Positions 56,185 through 64,000 of a stretch of 64,000 nucleotides of DNA are shown here, piece by piece (the stretch's first letter is position 1; each line of letters begins with the position of its first letter). Origin of the DNA: Prochlorococcus sp. AG-418-D13 (GTDB lineage Bacteria > Cyanobacteriota > Cyanobacteriia > PCC-6307 > Cyanobiaceae); the NCBI GenBank assembly GCA_003214315.1, contig QCLU01000004.1, forward strand, positions 62,001 to 126,000, in the 5' to 3' direction. Both the position numbers and the translations under genes were made by a program. A model generated the notes under the pieces. That model was not told where the DNA came from, did not search any database, and worked only from the letters and a program-made list of their open reading frames with translations.

Positions 56185-57234
56185 TTGAAGACTTTAACAA
56201 TAATAAAACCTGATGATTGGCATTTACATTTAAGAGAAGGTCTTGTATTAAAAAATATAATTCATTTTACTTCCGAATTTTTTGGAAGAGCCATTGTCAT
56301 GCCAAATACTAAAAGTCCCATAACATCAATTAATAGCGCTATTTCTTATAAGAAATCTATTGTTGAAGCGTTACCAGAAAGTTCCAAGTTTGAACCACTA
56401 ATGACAATTTATCTTACAGATGAGACTGATAAAGAAGAACTGATAAATGGTTTCAAAAATAATGTCTTTTTCGCAGCAAAATTATATCCTGCTAATGCCA
56501 CAACAAATTCCAGTCATGGAGTTCGGAAAATAGAAAATCTATATAAGATCTTTGAATTAATGCAAGATTCTGGAATGCCTCTTTTAATTCATGGGGAAGT
56601 GACTGATTCTGAAGTAGATGTATTTGATAGAGAAGAAGTATTTATAGATAAAGAACTATCTGAAATAACAAAAAGATTTCCAAAATTAAAAATCGTTTTA
56701 GAACATATAACTACCTCTCATGCAGTGAATTTTGTTCAAGAAAATAATATTGGTGCTACTATCACTCCGCATCATTTGCACATAAATAGAAATGCAATGT
56801 TTTTTGGAGGCCTAAATAGTGATTTTTACTGCTTACCAGTTGCAAAGAGGGAAAATAATAGACTCGCTTTAAGAAAAGCCGCAACAAGTGGGGATAAATG
56901 TTTTTTCTTGGGAACTGACTCTGCTCCACATCTTAGGAAGTGGAAGGCTTTTTGCGGATGTGCAGGTATTTTTAATTCACCAGTAGCAATAGAAAGCTAT
57001 TTAACGGTATTCGAAGAAGAGAATGCTTTAGATAATTTTGAAAAGTTTGCAAGTTTGAATGGCCCTAATTTTTATAATTTGCCCCCAAATAAAGAAAAAT
57101 TACAATTAGTGTATAGGCCTAATAAAATTAAGGAATTTATTGATGTTGTTGAAGGAAAAAATATTGTCGGACAAATAAAACCATTTCATGCAGGTGAAAC
57201 TTTACAATGGCAAGTAGAAGAGATGGTAAATTAA
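56185..57234 (+). CDS. pyrC: Dihydroorotase
   Basis: Zinc enzyme cyclising carbamoyl aspartate in pyrimidine synthesis. It begins KTLTIIKPDDWHLHLREG, with the HxH metal motif. The carboxylated lysine is in FAAKLYPANATTNSSHG; TPHHLHINRNAM and LGTDSAPH supply the other ligands and the catalytic aspartate. Length of 349 and this pattern mark the E. coli-like type II enzyme. TTG start at 56185. Confidence 0.96.
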   Translation: MKTLTIIKPDDWHLHLREGLVLKNIIHFTSEFFGRAIVMPNTKSPITSINSAISYKKSIVEALPESSKFEPLMTIYLTDETDKEELINGFKNNVFFAAKLYPANATTNSSHGVRKIENLYKIFELMQDSGMPLLIHGEVTDSEVDVFDREEVFIDKELSEITKRFPKLKIVLEHITTSHAVNFVQENNIGATITPHHLHINRNAMFFGGLNSDFYCLPVAKRENNRLALRKAATSGDKCFFLGTDSAPHLRKWKAFCGCAGIFNSPVAIESYLTVFEEENALDNFEKFASLNGPNFYNLPPNKEKLQLVYRPNKIKEFIDVVEGKNIVGQIKPFHAGETLQWQVEEMVN

Positions 57235-57334
57235 AAAATTAGATTTAATCTGACAATTAAAAGTGTAAATATTCCAATTTTTCTTGGTTATATGGGTGGC
57301 TTTCGGCTACGATTAAATAGCGCAAATTCCTTAT

Positions 57335-57420
57335 GGGAGTGTGGCGGAATTGGTAGACGCGCCGGACTTAAAATCCGTCGAGCGATTTAGCTCGTGGGGG
57401 TTCAAGTCCCCCCACTCCCA
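57335..57420 (+). tRNA. trnL-UAA: tRNA-Leu (UAA anticodon)
   Basis: Acceptor stem GGGAGTG (57335-57341) pairs with CACTCCC (57413-57419), with discriminator A at 57420. The anticodon loop CTTAAAA contains TAA, reading UUA leucine codons. A long variable arm (CGAGCGATTTAGCTCG) is present as in class II tRNAs, and the T arm reads GGGGGTTCAAGTCCCCC. No intron is present, although many cyanobacteria carry a group I intron in this gene; CCA is not encoded. Confidence 0.97.
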
Positions 57421-57497
57421 TTATTAATTACGTATTTTTAGTTCTGACGATAACTTCTAATAGTTGTTATGTTTTAACTAAGCAACCATAAATCAAA

Positions 57498-57731
57498 ATG
57501 GAAAGTTTTTTCAATAATTCATTCGCTACTTTAATTGCTTATATTGGAATCATTTCTACCTATTTATTAGTTGTTCCATTATTACTATTTTACTGGATGA
57601 ATAATAGGTGGAATATTATGGGCAAATTTGAAAGATTAGGTATTTATGGCCTTGTATTTCTTTTCTTTCCAGGCTTAATTTTATTTTCTCCATTTTTAAA
57701 TCTCAGACTAAAAGGAAGTGGTAAAGGGTAA
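57498..57731 (+). CDS. ndhL: NAD(P)H dehydrogenase (NDH-1) subunit NdhL
   Basis: A 77-residue thylakoid membrane protein with two hydrophobic segments (about 10-31 and 46-68). [17 protein letters not shown] between them is characteristic of NdhL, a cyanobacterial NDH-1 subunit needed for CO2 uptake and cyclic electron flow. It is followed by a DUF3007 gene and trpA, an order often seen in cyanobacteria. Confidence 0.93.
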   Translation: MESFFNNSFATLIAYIGIISTYLLVVPLLLFYWMNNRWNIMGKFERLGIYGLVFLFFPGLILFSPFLNLRLKGSGKG

Positions 57732-57735
57732 ATAA

Positions 57736-58056
57736 TTGACTAAAGGTAAAGTTATACAAATAGGTATATTTATTTCATTAATAGGATTAATTAGTTATAA
57801 ATTTTCACCGCATATTGGTATCGACAATTTTACAGCCACTACTCTCTCAAGTTGTATATTGATCTTCATTGTTATTACTTGGGTAACATCTTATGTTTAT
57901 AGAGTTGTAAATGGAAAAATGACTTTTATAGAACAAAGGAAACGTTATAGAAAAGAGTATGAAAAAGTTGTTAATGATAAACTAGAAACCAAATTCAACT
58001 CATTGTCAAAGGAAGAGCAGCAAAAACTAATGGAAGATTTAGATAAAAATCCATAA
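57736..58056 (+). CDS. DUF3007 membrane protein
   Basis: A 106-residue protein with two hydrophobic segments (about 6-22 and 33-56), then a charged helix (NGKMTFIEQRKRYRKEYEKV) to the C-terminus. I recognise it as DUF3007, which typically sits between ndhL and trpA. The TTG start is four bases after the ndhL stop, so it is probably cotranslated, and a role with NDH-1 is plausible. Biochemical function unknown. Confidence 0.82.
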   Translation: MTKGKVIQIGIFISLIGLISYKFSPHIGIDNFTATTLSSCILIFIVITWVTSYVYRVVNGKMTFIEQRKRYRKEYEKVVNDKLETKFNSLSKEEQQKLMEDLDKNP

Positions 58057-58085
58057 ATTTTTCATAGAAAAATATCTTAAAAATC

Positions 58086-58928
58086 ATGAAAGATAACAAA
58101 ATGCAAATTACTAAAAATGAATCTTTATCTAAGGTAGATGAGATGTTTTGTGAGTTAAAAAATAATAAAAAATTAGCTTTGATGCCTTTTATAATGGCTG
58201 GGGATCCCAACATTGAAATAACGTCTAAGATCTTATTAAAGTTACAAGAAAATGGAGCTGATCTTATTGAATTAGGTATCCCTTACAGTGACCCTCTTGC
58301 AGACGGACCTGTTATCCAAGTAGCGGCCTCTCGCGCCTTAAAGTCAGGAACTAGTCTAAGAAAAGTAATTAAACTTTTAGATTCTTTAAAAGGTAAATTA
58401 AATATTCCCATCATCCTTTTTTCTTACTTAAATCCATTACTATGTTTTGGCTTTGAACATTTTTGTGAGATGGCATCTAATGCTGGAGTTTCTGGCCTAA
58501 TAGTTCCAGATCTCCCTTTAGAGGAGGCTTATAAATTTTCTAAAATAGTAAGTAACCATTCTATGGACTTAATTTTGTTGGTAGCTCCAACTACTCCTTT
58601 TGAAAGAATGAAACAAATATCAGATCATACAAAAGGCTTTACTTATTTAGTAAGTGTTACAGGAGTCACTGGTGAGAGAAACAAAATGGAAAATAGAGTA
58701 GAAAATCTTATAGCTAAATTAAAAGATGTAAATACCAATCCAATCGCTGTTGGTTTTGGAATATCCACTCCAGAACATGTTAATAAAGTTCGTGAGTGGG
58801 GAGCAGATGGAGTAATTATTGGGAGTGCATTTGTAAAACGAATTTCTAGTTCAAGTGAAAAAGATGTTGTCGATCATGTTGGTGAATTTTGTAAAGAAAT
58901 GCGTTTAGCTGCTGATCAAAAAAAATAA
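58086..58928 (+). CDS. trpA: Tryptophan synthase alpha subunit
   Basis: TIM-barrel lyase that cleaves indole-glycerol phosphate and passes indole to TrpB. The catalytic glutamate and aspartate are in ADLIELGIPYSDPLADGPVIQ-type segment near residue 58. YLVSVTGVTGER and VGFGIS further on bind substrate phosphate. Length of 280 is slightly long because of a polar N-terminus. It lies 29 bases behind the DUF3007 gene. Confidence 0.97.
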   Translation: MKDNKMQITKNESLSKVDEMFCELKNNKKLALMPFIMAGDPNIEITSKILLKLQENGADLIELGIPYSDPLADGPVIQVAASRALKSGTSLRKVIKLLDSLKGKLNIPIILFSYLNPLLCFGFEHFCEMASNAGVSGLIVPDLPLEEAYKFSKIVSNHSMDLILLVAPTTPFERMKQISDHTKGFTYLVSVTGVTGERNKMENRVENLIAKLKDVNTNPIAVGFGISTPEHVNKVREWGADGVIIGSAFVKRISSSSEKDVVDHVGEFCKEMRLAADQKK

Positions 58929-59008
58929 ATACAAAGATAATTTATTAATTAAAAGAATTAATTATTGAAAAATAATTAAAAATGATATAGCCAATTTTTT
59001 TGTTGTTT

Positions 59009-59365
59009 TTAAGATTCTTCTGTAGGCAATAATCTGATTTGTTTTCTTCCGAGCTTAATTTCGAATTCATCACCTGCTTTTAAATCAAGAAGTGCTGTAT
59101 ATGCTTTCCCAATCAGAAGATTTCCATTGCCTTGAACTGTAGCTATATAACTAAGTTTTCTTCCACCTTTTCCAATACCGGCACCTCCAGAATCACCAAG
59201 ATTCAACCCTTTTGCTTCTAAAAGTGCTTCATAAAATGCGGTAAAGTTTAAGCGTTCACCTCCGTTTTTCTTAGTGGAAACATATCCACAGGCGCGAACT
59301 AGGTCAGATTTGCTAACATCACCAAGTTCTTTAACTTTTGTAAGGAGATCGCTACCAGTTAGCAT
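59009..59365 (-). CDS. cyAbrB-family transcriptional regulator
   Basis: A 118-residue cyanobacterial AbrB-like protein. SDLVRACGYVSTKKNGGERL at the N-terminal half is typical, and the C-terminal AbrB domain reads IGKAYTALLDLKAGDEFEIKL with a basic GRKQIRL. Members bind many promoters, including those of nitrogen and carbon metabolism. It stands alone, divergent from the YCII-type gene with a short AT-rich spacer. Confidence 0.9.
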   Translation of the reverse strand: MLTGSDLLTKVKELGDVSKSDLVRACGYVSTKKNGGERLNFTAFYEALLEAKGLNLGDSGGAGIGKGGRKLSYIATVQGNGNLLIGKAYTALLDLKAGDEFEIKLGRKQIRLLPTEES

Positions 59366-59462
59366 AATTAATTAAAAGAAAGTTGTATTAAATAACATAG
59401 CAATTTGCATGTAATATATGCAATTATTTAGTATATATTTATTCTATTATTTATATTTAAAA

Positions 59463-59732
59463 ATGGAAAAGTTTGTAGTTTTTGGAAGGTACTGTGAAGA
59501 TGCAATTTTTAAAAGGGAACCATTTCGTGAACAACATCTTAATAGACTTAAAAACTTAAAAGATCGCGATATTCTAGTTACATTAGGGCCAACAAAATGT
59601 ACCAAATATTTGTTTGGAATTTTTAATGCTAATGATGTAAACGAGTTGAAAGATCTTATTGAGGAGGATATATATTGGGAAAAAGGTATATGGATTAATT
59701 ATGATATTTATCCCTGGATTCAGGCATTTTAA
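59463..59732 (+). CDS. YCII-related domain protein
   Basis: An 89-residue protein beginning MEKFVVFGRYCEDAIFKREP, followed by FREQHLNRLKNLKDRDILVT and KYLFGIFNANDVNELKDLIE. This is the dimeric alpha-beta barrel YCII fold. I choose ATG 59463 because the extra 15 residues of the longer frame (from 59418) are hydrophobic and lie before the conserved fold. Function unknown; some members are involved in small-molecule lysis reactions. Confidence 0.8.
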   Translation: MEKFVVFGRYCEDAIFKREPFREQHLNRLKNLKDRDILVTLGPTKCTKYLFGIFNANDVNELKDLIEEDIYWEKGIWINYDIYPWIQAF

Positions 59733-59927
59733 ATATGATTTACGAAAAAATTTAGTAATTATTAACTATTAATTGAAAAAGAATTAATTTAAATGAAAAT
59801 ACATAATTGTTTTGCTTTAATAATTTAATTATTTATCATATTTAGGAGTTAAAACGATATTTATTTAAAGGTTAGTTTTAAGAGGTTATATTATTTTTAA
59901 CTAAAAATATAATAATTTAAATAATAT

Positions 59928-60248
59928 TTATTTACTAGTATCTTGATTTATCTGGTTTACTAATGAGTCGATATCTAATTGATTATATGGTGGTATTTGT
60001 TCCGTTTCTCGATAATCGTTCTTGATATTGTTTAACCATTTTTGCTCAATCTTTATAAGATTTTTTGCAATATTGAACACGCCGCCCTTTTTATATAATT
60101 CTTTGATTTTGAGAATAATCTCGGAGGTTCTGCTCGATTTAATATTTAATTCATTTGCTAAATCTTTCTGGGTAAATCCATGCGATTTTAACCAATCTTT
60201 AATGAAGGAGACGAGTTCTTTTTCTTCCTGTATAGATAATTTACTCAT
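59928..60248 (-). CDS. XRE-like helix-turn-helix protein
   Basis: A 106-residue protein with a clear helix-turn-helix at about residues 20-46 (LKSHGFTQKDLANELNIKSS, then RTSEIILKIKELY). The C-terminal half is charged, with WLNNIKNDYRE. Its ATG directly follows the TGA of the DUF1232 gene, so the two are translated from the same mRNA, with the sigma gene further upstream. AT-rich, noncoding sequence of 195 bases lies beyond its end. The target is unknown. Confidence 0.75.
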   Translation of the reverse strand: MSKLSIQEEKELVSFIKDWLKSHGFTQKDLANELNIKSSRTSEIILKIKELYKKGGVFNIAKNLIKIEQKWLNNIKNDYRETEQIPPYNQLDIDSLVNQINQDTSK

Positions 60249-60617
60249 TCAATAAAAAGGAAATAACTTATTAAGCTTATTCTCTGCTCTTGCTCTTATT
60301 GAAGGAGTCATGTATTTGCTCCATATACTGAGTACTGCTGTAAGGGCTACAAAGTCATCACTAAAACCAACTAAAGGCATAAAGTCAGGGAAAAGATCAA
60401 ATGGCATAATTAAATAGGCTAGCGCAGCCATTAATGAAACTCTTACTTGTGCTGGAGTAAAAGGATCTAAAGCCATCTCCAGAACTTCTAAGGCAGGCTT
60501 GGCAATTGTTCTTCCTGCTTTAATAAGAATCTTGATAATGATATTTTCATCAAATGTTGAACTTTCTAAAACTTCAGCATCATAAATTTTTTCTTGGTTT
60601 TTGTAATTCTCTTTCAT
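60249..60617 (-). CDS. DUF1232 (YkvA-like) membrane protein
   Basis: A 122-residue protein containing the DUF1232 signature YLIMPFDLFPDFMPLVGFSDD (about 68-88; the core PxDxxPD and GxxDD), in a hydrophobic region. Such proteins are probably membrane-associated, of unknown function. It follows the sigma factor gene by 37 bases and abuts the HTH gene, forming an apparent sigma-DUF1232-HTH unit. Confidence 0.85.
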   Translation of the reverse strand: MKENYKNQEKIYDAEVLESSTFDENIIIKILIKAGRTIAKPALEVLEMALDPFTPAQVRVSLMAALAYLIMPFDLFPDFMPLVGFSDDFVALTAVLSIWSKYMTPSIRARAENKLNKLFPFY

Positions 60618-60654
60618 CCTTATAAATGAAATTTAAATATTTTTAATAGAATTT

Positions 60655-61578
60655 TTAGCTAATACTATCAACTAATCCATTCTGTATTCCTGCTTTTCTA
60701 AGTTTTCTTAAAGCACGTTGAACAACTTGTCGGCAATATTCCCTGCTACAACTCATATGTCTTGCCACTTCAGCTAAAGTTCTCCATTCATTTGAGCCGT
60801 CTAAACCAAATCTTAGGCTTACTATCTTTCTTTCTTTCTCAGTTAAATTTGCTTTATCTAATAACTTCCAAGCCGAGGCTGTTCTTTCGGCTAATTCGGC
60901 TAGTTCCATTGGGGGAGCTTGGTCACTTGGAAGAATGTCAACTAACTCGGAAGGATCTGATTTTGATTTAACAGTACCTTGGAGACTAACAGTGATGCTT
61001 CTCAATTCACAAGAAAGGAGTTCATCAATTTCCTCTTTGGTTATTTTCATTTCTTCAGCTAGCTCATTACTATTGGGTGGAATACCCTTAAGTTGCATAA
61101 GCTTTGATTTTGCTGATCTTAGTTTTGTAAGTTTTTCATTAATGTTAACAGGAATCCTTATCGTTCTACTTTGAGTTGACAATGCTCTATTTAAACCTTG
61201 CCTAATCCACCAATAAGCATAGGTAGAAAATCTATGTCCTCTAGACGGATCATATTTTTCTACGGCTCTTGTAAGACCTAATGTCCCCTCCTGAATTAAG
61301 TCCAATAATTCTAATCCTTTCCCTTGATATCTCTTGGCAAGGTTGACAACTAGTCTTAGGTTGGCTGTTATCATCTCGTTTTTAGCTTTTTCACCTATTT
61401 TGATCTTTTTTCTTTCAGCTTCGGAATATTCACAAGCAGGACCTTTCCCTCCTGCCTCTTGGCATCTATTAATAAGCACAACCATTTCTTGGACTTTTCT
61501 ACCCATTGTGAGTTCTCTTTCGGGAGTCAAAAGTTGATGACGACCTATTTCACCAAGAAAATCGCTTAATGAACTCAC
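60655..61578 (-). CDS. Group 2 sigma-70-type RNA polymerase sigma factor
   Basis: A 307-residue sigma factor. Region 1.2 (SDFLGEIGRHQLLTPERELT), region 2 (NLRLVVNLAKRYQGKGLELL and STYAYWWIRQGLNRAL, residues for -10 recognition), region 3, and region 4.2 (RTLAEVARHMSCSREYCRQV) are visible. It lacks the long N-terminus of the principal RpoD, so it is a non-essential, stress or light-responsive group 2 factor. A 161-base spacer with a long inverted repeat precedes it. Confidence 0.95.
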   Translation of the reverse strand: MSSLSDFLGEIGRHQLLTPERELTMGRKVQEMVVLINRCQEAGGKGPACEYSEAERKKIKIGEKAKNEMITANLRLVVNLAKRYQGKGLELLDLIQEGTLGLTRAVEKYDPSRGHRFSTYAYWWIRQGLNRALSTQSRTIRIPVNINEKLTKLRSAKSKLMQLKGIPPNSNELAEEMKITKEEIDELLSCELRSITVSLQGTVKSKSDPSELVDILPSDQAPPMELAELAERTASAWKLLDKANLTEKERKIVSLRFGLDGSNEWRTLAEVARHMSCSREYCRQVVQRALRKLRKAGIQNGLVDSIS

Positions 61579-61640
61579 GATTTACCTCATTGTTGATATA
61601 TTCAACTTATAGTCAATTCAGTAATAAGCCATACATGTAA

Positions 61641-61679
61641 TAATTAATTAATAATTAGTTAATAATTATTAATTAATTA
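61641..61679. repeat. 17-base perfect inverted repeat, AT only
   Basis: Arms at 61641-61657 and 61663-61679, composed of TAAT/ATTA units, flank the loop GTTAA. Eight T follow shortly after (61687-61694) on the plus strand. It lies between hisIE and the sigma gene, both on the minus strand, 63 bases upstream of the sigma start. Low complexity makes chance palindromy more likely than for a GC-containing dyad. Confidence 0.45.
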
Positions 61680-61739
61680 ATTAACATTTTTTTTAAAATT
61701 TTCAGTTTAAAAAAATTATAAATTTGTAATTTTAATTAT

Positions 61740-62399
61740 CTAATTTTTTCTTCTTGATTCTAGAACAGCAAGTACATCTCTCCACTCTACGCCTGTATGC
61801 ATAAGGGCTACTTGCAGATGATAAATTAAATCAGCAGCTTCATTTGAGATTGAATTTTTATCATTATCTTTGCAAGCCATTATAAATTCTGCAGATTCCT
61901 CTCCTATTTTTTTCAAAATAGTATTACTGCCTTTTGTTAATAAATGATTTGTGTAACTTTTTTCTGATGGATTTATTGATCTTACATTAATTGTATTGAA
62001 TAATTCAGAACAAATATTTGAGAAGGGAATTGTTTTTTTCTCTTTTTTATCACTTTGATTAATTTGTATTTCGTTGAAAAAACAACTTTTTTCCCCAGTG
62101 TGACATGCTCCTGAACCTTTTTGTTCAATCAAAAGGATTAATGCATCATTATCGCAGTCGAATCTTATCTCCTTAAGTATTTGGGTACTTCCACTTGTAG
62201 CTCCTTTTCTCCAGATTTCGGATCTTGATCTACTCCAATAATGAACGTTTTTGGTTTCAAGTGTCATTGTCAAAGATTCTATGTTCATCCAAGCAAGCAT
62301 AAGAATTGATCCGTCAAGCCAATCTTGTGCTATTGCAGGGATTAATCCATAATTATCAAAGCGTAGATCTTCTATCGAAAAATTAGTTGAATAAGTCAT
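61740..62399 (-). CDS. hisIE: Bifunctional phosphoribosyl-AMP cyclohydrolase / phosphoribosyl-ATP pyrophosphatase
   Basis: Second and third steps of histidine synthesis in one protein. The HisI part (residues about 1-115) has LMLAWMNIESLTMTLE, HYWSRSRSEIWRKG and the zinc site GSGACHTGEKSCFF. The HisE part (about 125-219) has SYTNHLLTKGSNTILKKIGE, EESAEFIMA and EAADLIYHLQVAL. Length of 219 is normal. Upstream partner hisG is in this window at 46464. Confidence 0.96.
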   Translation of the reverse strand: MTYSTNFSIEDLRFDNYGLIPAIAQDWLDGSILMLAWMNIESLTMTLETKNVHYWSRSRSEIWRKGATSGSTQILKEIRFDCDNDALILLIEQKGSGACHTGEKSCFFNEIQINQSDKKEKKTIPFSNICSELFNTINVRSINPSEKSYTNHLLTKGSNTILKKIGEESAEFIMACKDNDKNSISNEAADLIYHLQVALMHTGVEWRDVLAVLESRRKN

Positions 62400-62462
62400 T
62401 ATGTTCGTTATGTTAAATCCTACTCAATGTGTTCTATTAAGAATTATCTTAACAGTTAATTG

Positions 62463-62933
62463 ATGTATATTCATTCTCTGAAATTTTCATGCAGTAAAAG
62501 TTACGAGGATTTTCCTTGTTCTCATAGGCAATGGCGCCATGAAGGCCACTGCAGATTTGTGCATGGATATTCAAGATCATTCACCTTTTGGTTCACTGCG
62601 AAAAAATTAGACATAAATGGTTTTGTTGTCGATTTTTCAAGTCTAAAGCCCCTAGAAAATAGACTAAAGGAGCAATTTGACCATACTTTTTTAATAAATA
62701 AAGATGACCCTTTGTTGAATTACTGGGAAAAATTACATGACTTAGATGCTTTAGATCTGAGAATTATGGATAATGTGGGAATGGAGTTCACTTCTGAATT
62801 AATTTGGAGATGGGCTAATGAATACTTACAGGATAAGGATAAGGGCAGAACATGTTGTTGGAAAACGGAATCAAAAGAAAATAAATCTAATAAAGCAAGT
62901 TATGAGGGAATTCCTGATTGGTTCAAATCTTAG
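62463..62933 (+). CDS. PTPS/QueD-like protein with altered zinc motif
   Basis: A 156-residue homologue of 6-pyruvoyl-tetrahydropterin synthase. CSHRQWRHEGHCRFVHGYS near residue 20 occupies the place of the zinc site, but the usual HGH is HGY. DFSSLKPLENRLKEQFDHTF matches the family's middle region, including the catalytic DH, and the usual PTxE near the end reads EFTSELIWRW. It may act in pterin or deazapurine chemistry downstream of folE, but chemistry is uncertain. ATG 62463 or TTG 62460 starts it; divergent from hisIE. Confidence 0.8.
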   Translation: MYIHSLKFSCSKSYEDFPCSHRQWRHEGHCRFVHGYSRSFTFWFTAKKLDINGFVVDFSSLKPLENRLKEQFDHTFLINKDDPLLNYWEKLHDLDALDLRIMDNVGMEFTSELIWRWANEYLQDKDKGRTCCWKTESKENKSNKASYEGIPDWFKS

Positions 62934-62982
62934 ATTAAAGTTGGTATATTTCAAGTCATATAGGATTCTTCAATTTAGATCT

Positions 62983-64000
62983 TTAATCAACAATTATCTC
63001 TCCATTAACCAGATAAATATTAATCTCGTCTTTATTAAGGTAATGATTATTCAATATGTTGTTTGAAATTTTTGTCTCAATTTGTTTTTGGATAATTCTT
63101 TTTAAAGGCCTTGCACCAAAGGCATGATCAAAACAATTTTCTACCAGTTGGTTAATTGCCTCATCCGTAATTTTGAATTTTAAGTTTTTATTGTTAAGTC
63201 TTTTTTCTAAATTTTGAAGCTGGATTTTTGCAATTTCTTTCATGTCATTTAATTCTAAATTATTAAAAATAACTATTTCATCAAGTCGATTTAAAAACTC
63301 AGGCTTGAAAAATTTTTTAATTTCATTATCTACAACTTTTTTAATTTCATTTGTATCTTCTTTTCTAACTGATAAATCATTTATTGATTGACTTCCTATA
63401 TTACTTGTGAGAACAATGATTGAATTTTTGAAATTGATTGTACGACCTTGACCATCAGTAATGATTCCATCATCAAGAACCTGTAAGAGAATATCTAAAA
63501 TATCTTTGTGAGCTTTCTCTATTTCATCAAGAAGTATCAATGAATAAGGATTTTTGCGCACAGCTTCAGTTAGTTGACCGCCTGATTCGAAACCTAAATA
63601 TCCAGGAGGCGCACCTATGATTTTGCTCACAGAATGCTTTTCCATATATTCAGACATATCCAGTCTTGTAATTGAAGAATTTAAATCGAATATAATTTTA
63701 GCTATTACTTTACTTAGCTCTGTTTTTCCAACACCAGTTGGACCTAAAAAGATAAAACTGGCTAATGGCTTGCTTGGATCATTTAGACCAGTCCTTGATC
63801 TCTTAATGGAATCTGCAACAGCCCTAATTGCACTATCTTGACCAATAATTTTTTCTTTAAGGATTGACTCGAGGCTCAAAAGTTTATCTTTTTCTGACTG
63901 GTTTAAGTTCTGTACTGGAATAGAGGTCCACTTTGAGACAACTTCTGCAATATCATCAAAAGTTACCTCTTGTCTTAAAAGACTTGTATCTCCATTTTTT
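62983..64000 (-). CDS. clpB: ClpB-type AAA+ chaperone, 3' part only
   Basis: C-terminal portion of a ClpB/Hsp104 disaggregase; the frame stays open to the right edge, so the 5' part lies beyond it. The second AAA+ domain begins after the linker EKDKLLSLESILKEKIIG, with Walker A GPTGVGKTE, SEYMEKHSVSKIIGAPPGYL, Walker B LILLDEIEKAH, and SNIGSQ as the sensor region. Upstream, FDDIAEVVSKWTSIPV is typical of Clp ATPases. It is convergent with the PTPS-like gene. Confidence 0.93.
   Translation of the reverse strand, partial: KNGDTSLLRQEVTFDDIAEVVSKWTSIPVQNLNQSEKDKLLSLESILKEKIIGQDSAIRAVADSIKRSRTGLNDPSKPLASFIFLGPTGVGKTELSKVIAKIIFDLNSSITRLDMSEYMEKHSVSKIIGAPPGYLGFESGGQLTEAVRKNPYSLILLDEIEKAHKDILDILLQVLDDGIITDGQGRTINFKNSIIVLTSNIGSQSINDLSVRKEDTNEIKKVVDNEIKKFFKPEFLNRLDEIVIFNNLELNDMKEIAKIQLQNLEKRLNNKNLKFKITDEAINQLVENCFDHAFGARPLKRIIQKQIETKISNNILNNHYLNKDEINIYLVNGEIIVD

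Overview
The window is a single, gene-dense stretch of a strongly AT-rich cyanobacterial chromosome. Everything points to Prochlorococcus, most likely a high-light-adapted lineage. The evidence is form IA RuBisCO inside an alpha-carboxysome operon (csoS1, rbcL, rbcS, csoS2, csoSCA, csoS4A, csoS4B), chlorophyll genes (por plus chlL/N/B), photosystem genes (psb27, psaM), ndhL, the aldehyde-deformylating oxygenase/acyl-ACP reductase pair, a ferrochelatase with a high-light-inducible-protein tail, very short spacers, and frequent TTG/GTG starts. I see no CRISPR array, insertion sequence, rRNA or prophage. The only mobile-type gene is a lone tyrosine recombinase.

Layout. 1-10 kb: psb27 and proS (minus), then an HTH protein, a small membrane protein, pyrophosphatase, an ArsC-like protein and signal peptidase (plus), a double phosphoglycerate-mutase-fold phosphatase (minus), a CAAX-type membrane protease, and a small bitopic protein overlapping a class B penicillin-binding protein (FtsI). 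10-16.7 kb: transaldolase, a geranylgeranyl-reductase-family flavoprotein with frr and pyrH, cobO, the recombinase, and hemH. 16.8-22 kb: ilvB, a small exported protein, a YfiH-type protein with no ordinary start codon, Tab2-like and S1-like translation proteins. 22-31.7 kb: creatininase-like protein, ado-aar-accA-SDR (alkane and fatty acid metabolism), folE, trpF, a site-2 protease, a lipoate ligase, psaM, an FtsB-like small protein, and por.

31.7-45.2 kb is the photosynthesis and carbon-fixation core: chlL, chlB, chlN (minus), csoS1D, rdgB, a 325-base regulatory spacer, the carboxysome operon, an acRAF-like gene and a small conserved minus-strand gene. 45.2-64 kb: ridA, gloB, short-form hisG, an ABC exporter with an acetyltransferase, an arsenosugar-type glycosyltransferase pair, dnaA, a glutathione S-transferase divergent from glutathione reductase, a cation antiporter, pyrC, tRNA-Leu(UAA), ndhL-DUF3007-trpA, a cyAbrB regulator, a YCII protein, a sigma-DUF1232-HTH unit, hisIE, a PTPS-like protein and the 3' part of clpB, which runs off the right edge.

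The strongest leads are these. (i) Perfect inverted repeats sit in three consecutive spacers of the carboxysome operon, and a repeat/dyad array lies upstream of csoS1; together they could set the ratio of shell to enzyme. (ii) Two small bitopic proteins have FtsL-like and FtsB-like architecture, one directly overlapping ftsI. (iii) The pyrophosphatase lacks a metal-binding aspartate. (iv) Psb27 has no lipobox cysteine. (v) The YfiH gene has no ATG, GTG or TTG before its conserved core. (vi) A PTPS homologue has HGY in place of the zinc-binding HGH. All family assignments are from reading sequence; no database search was run.
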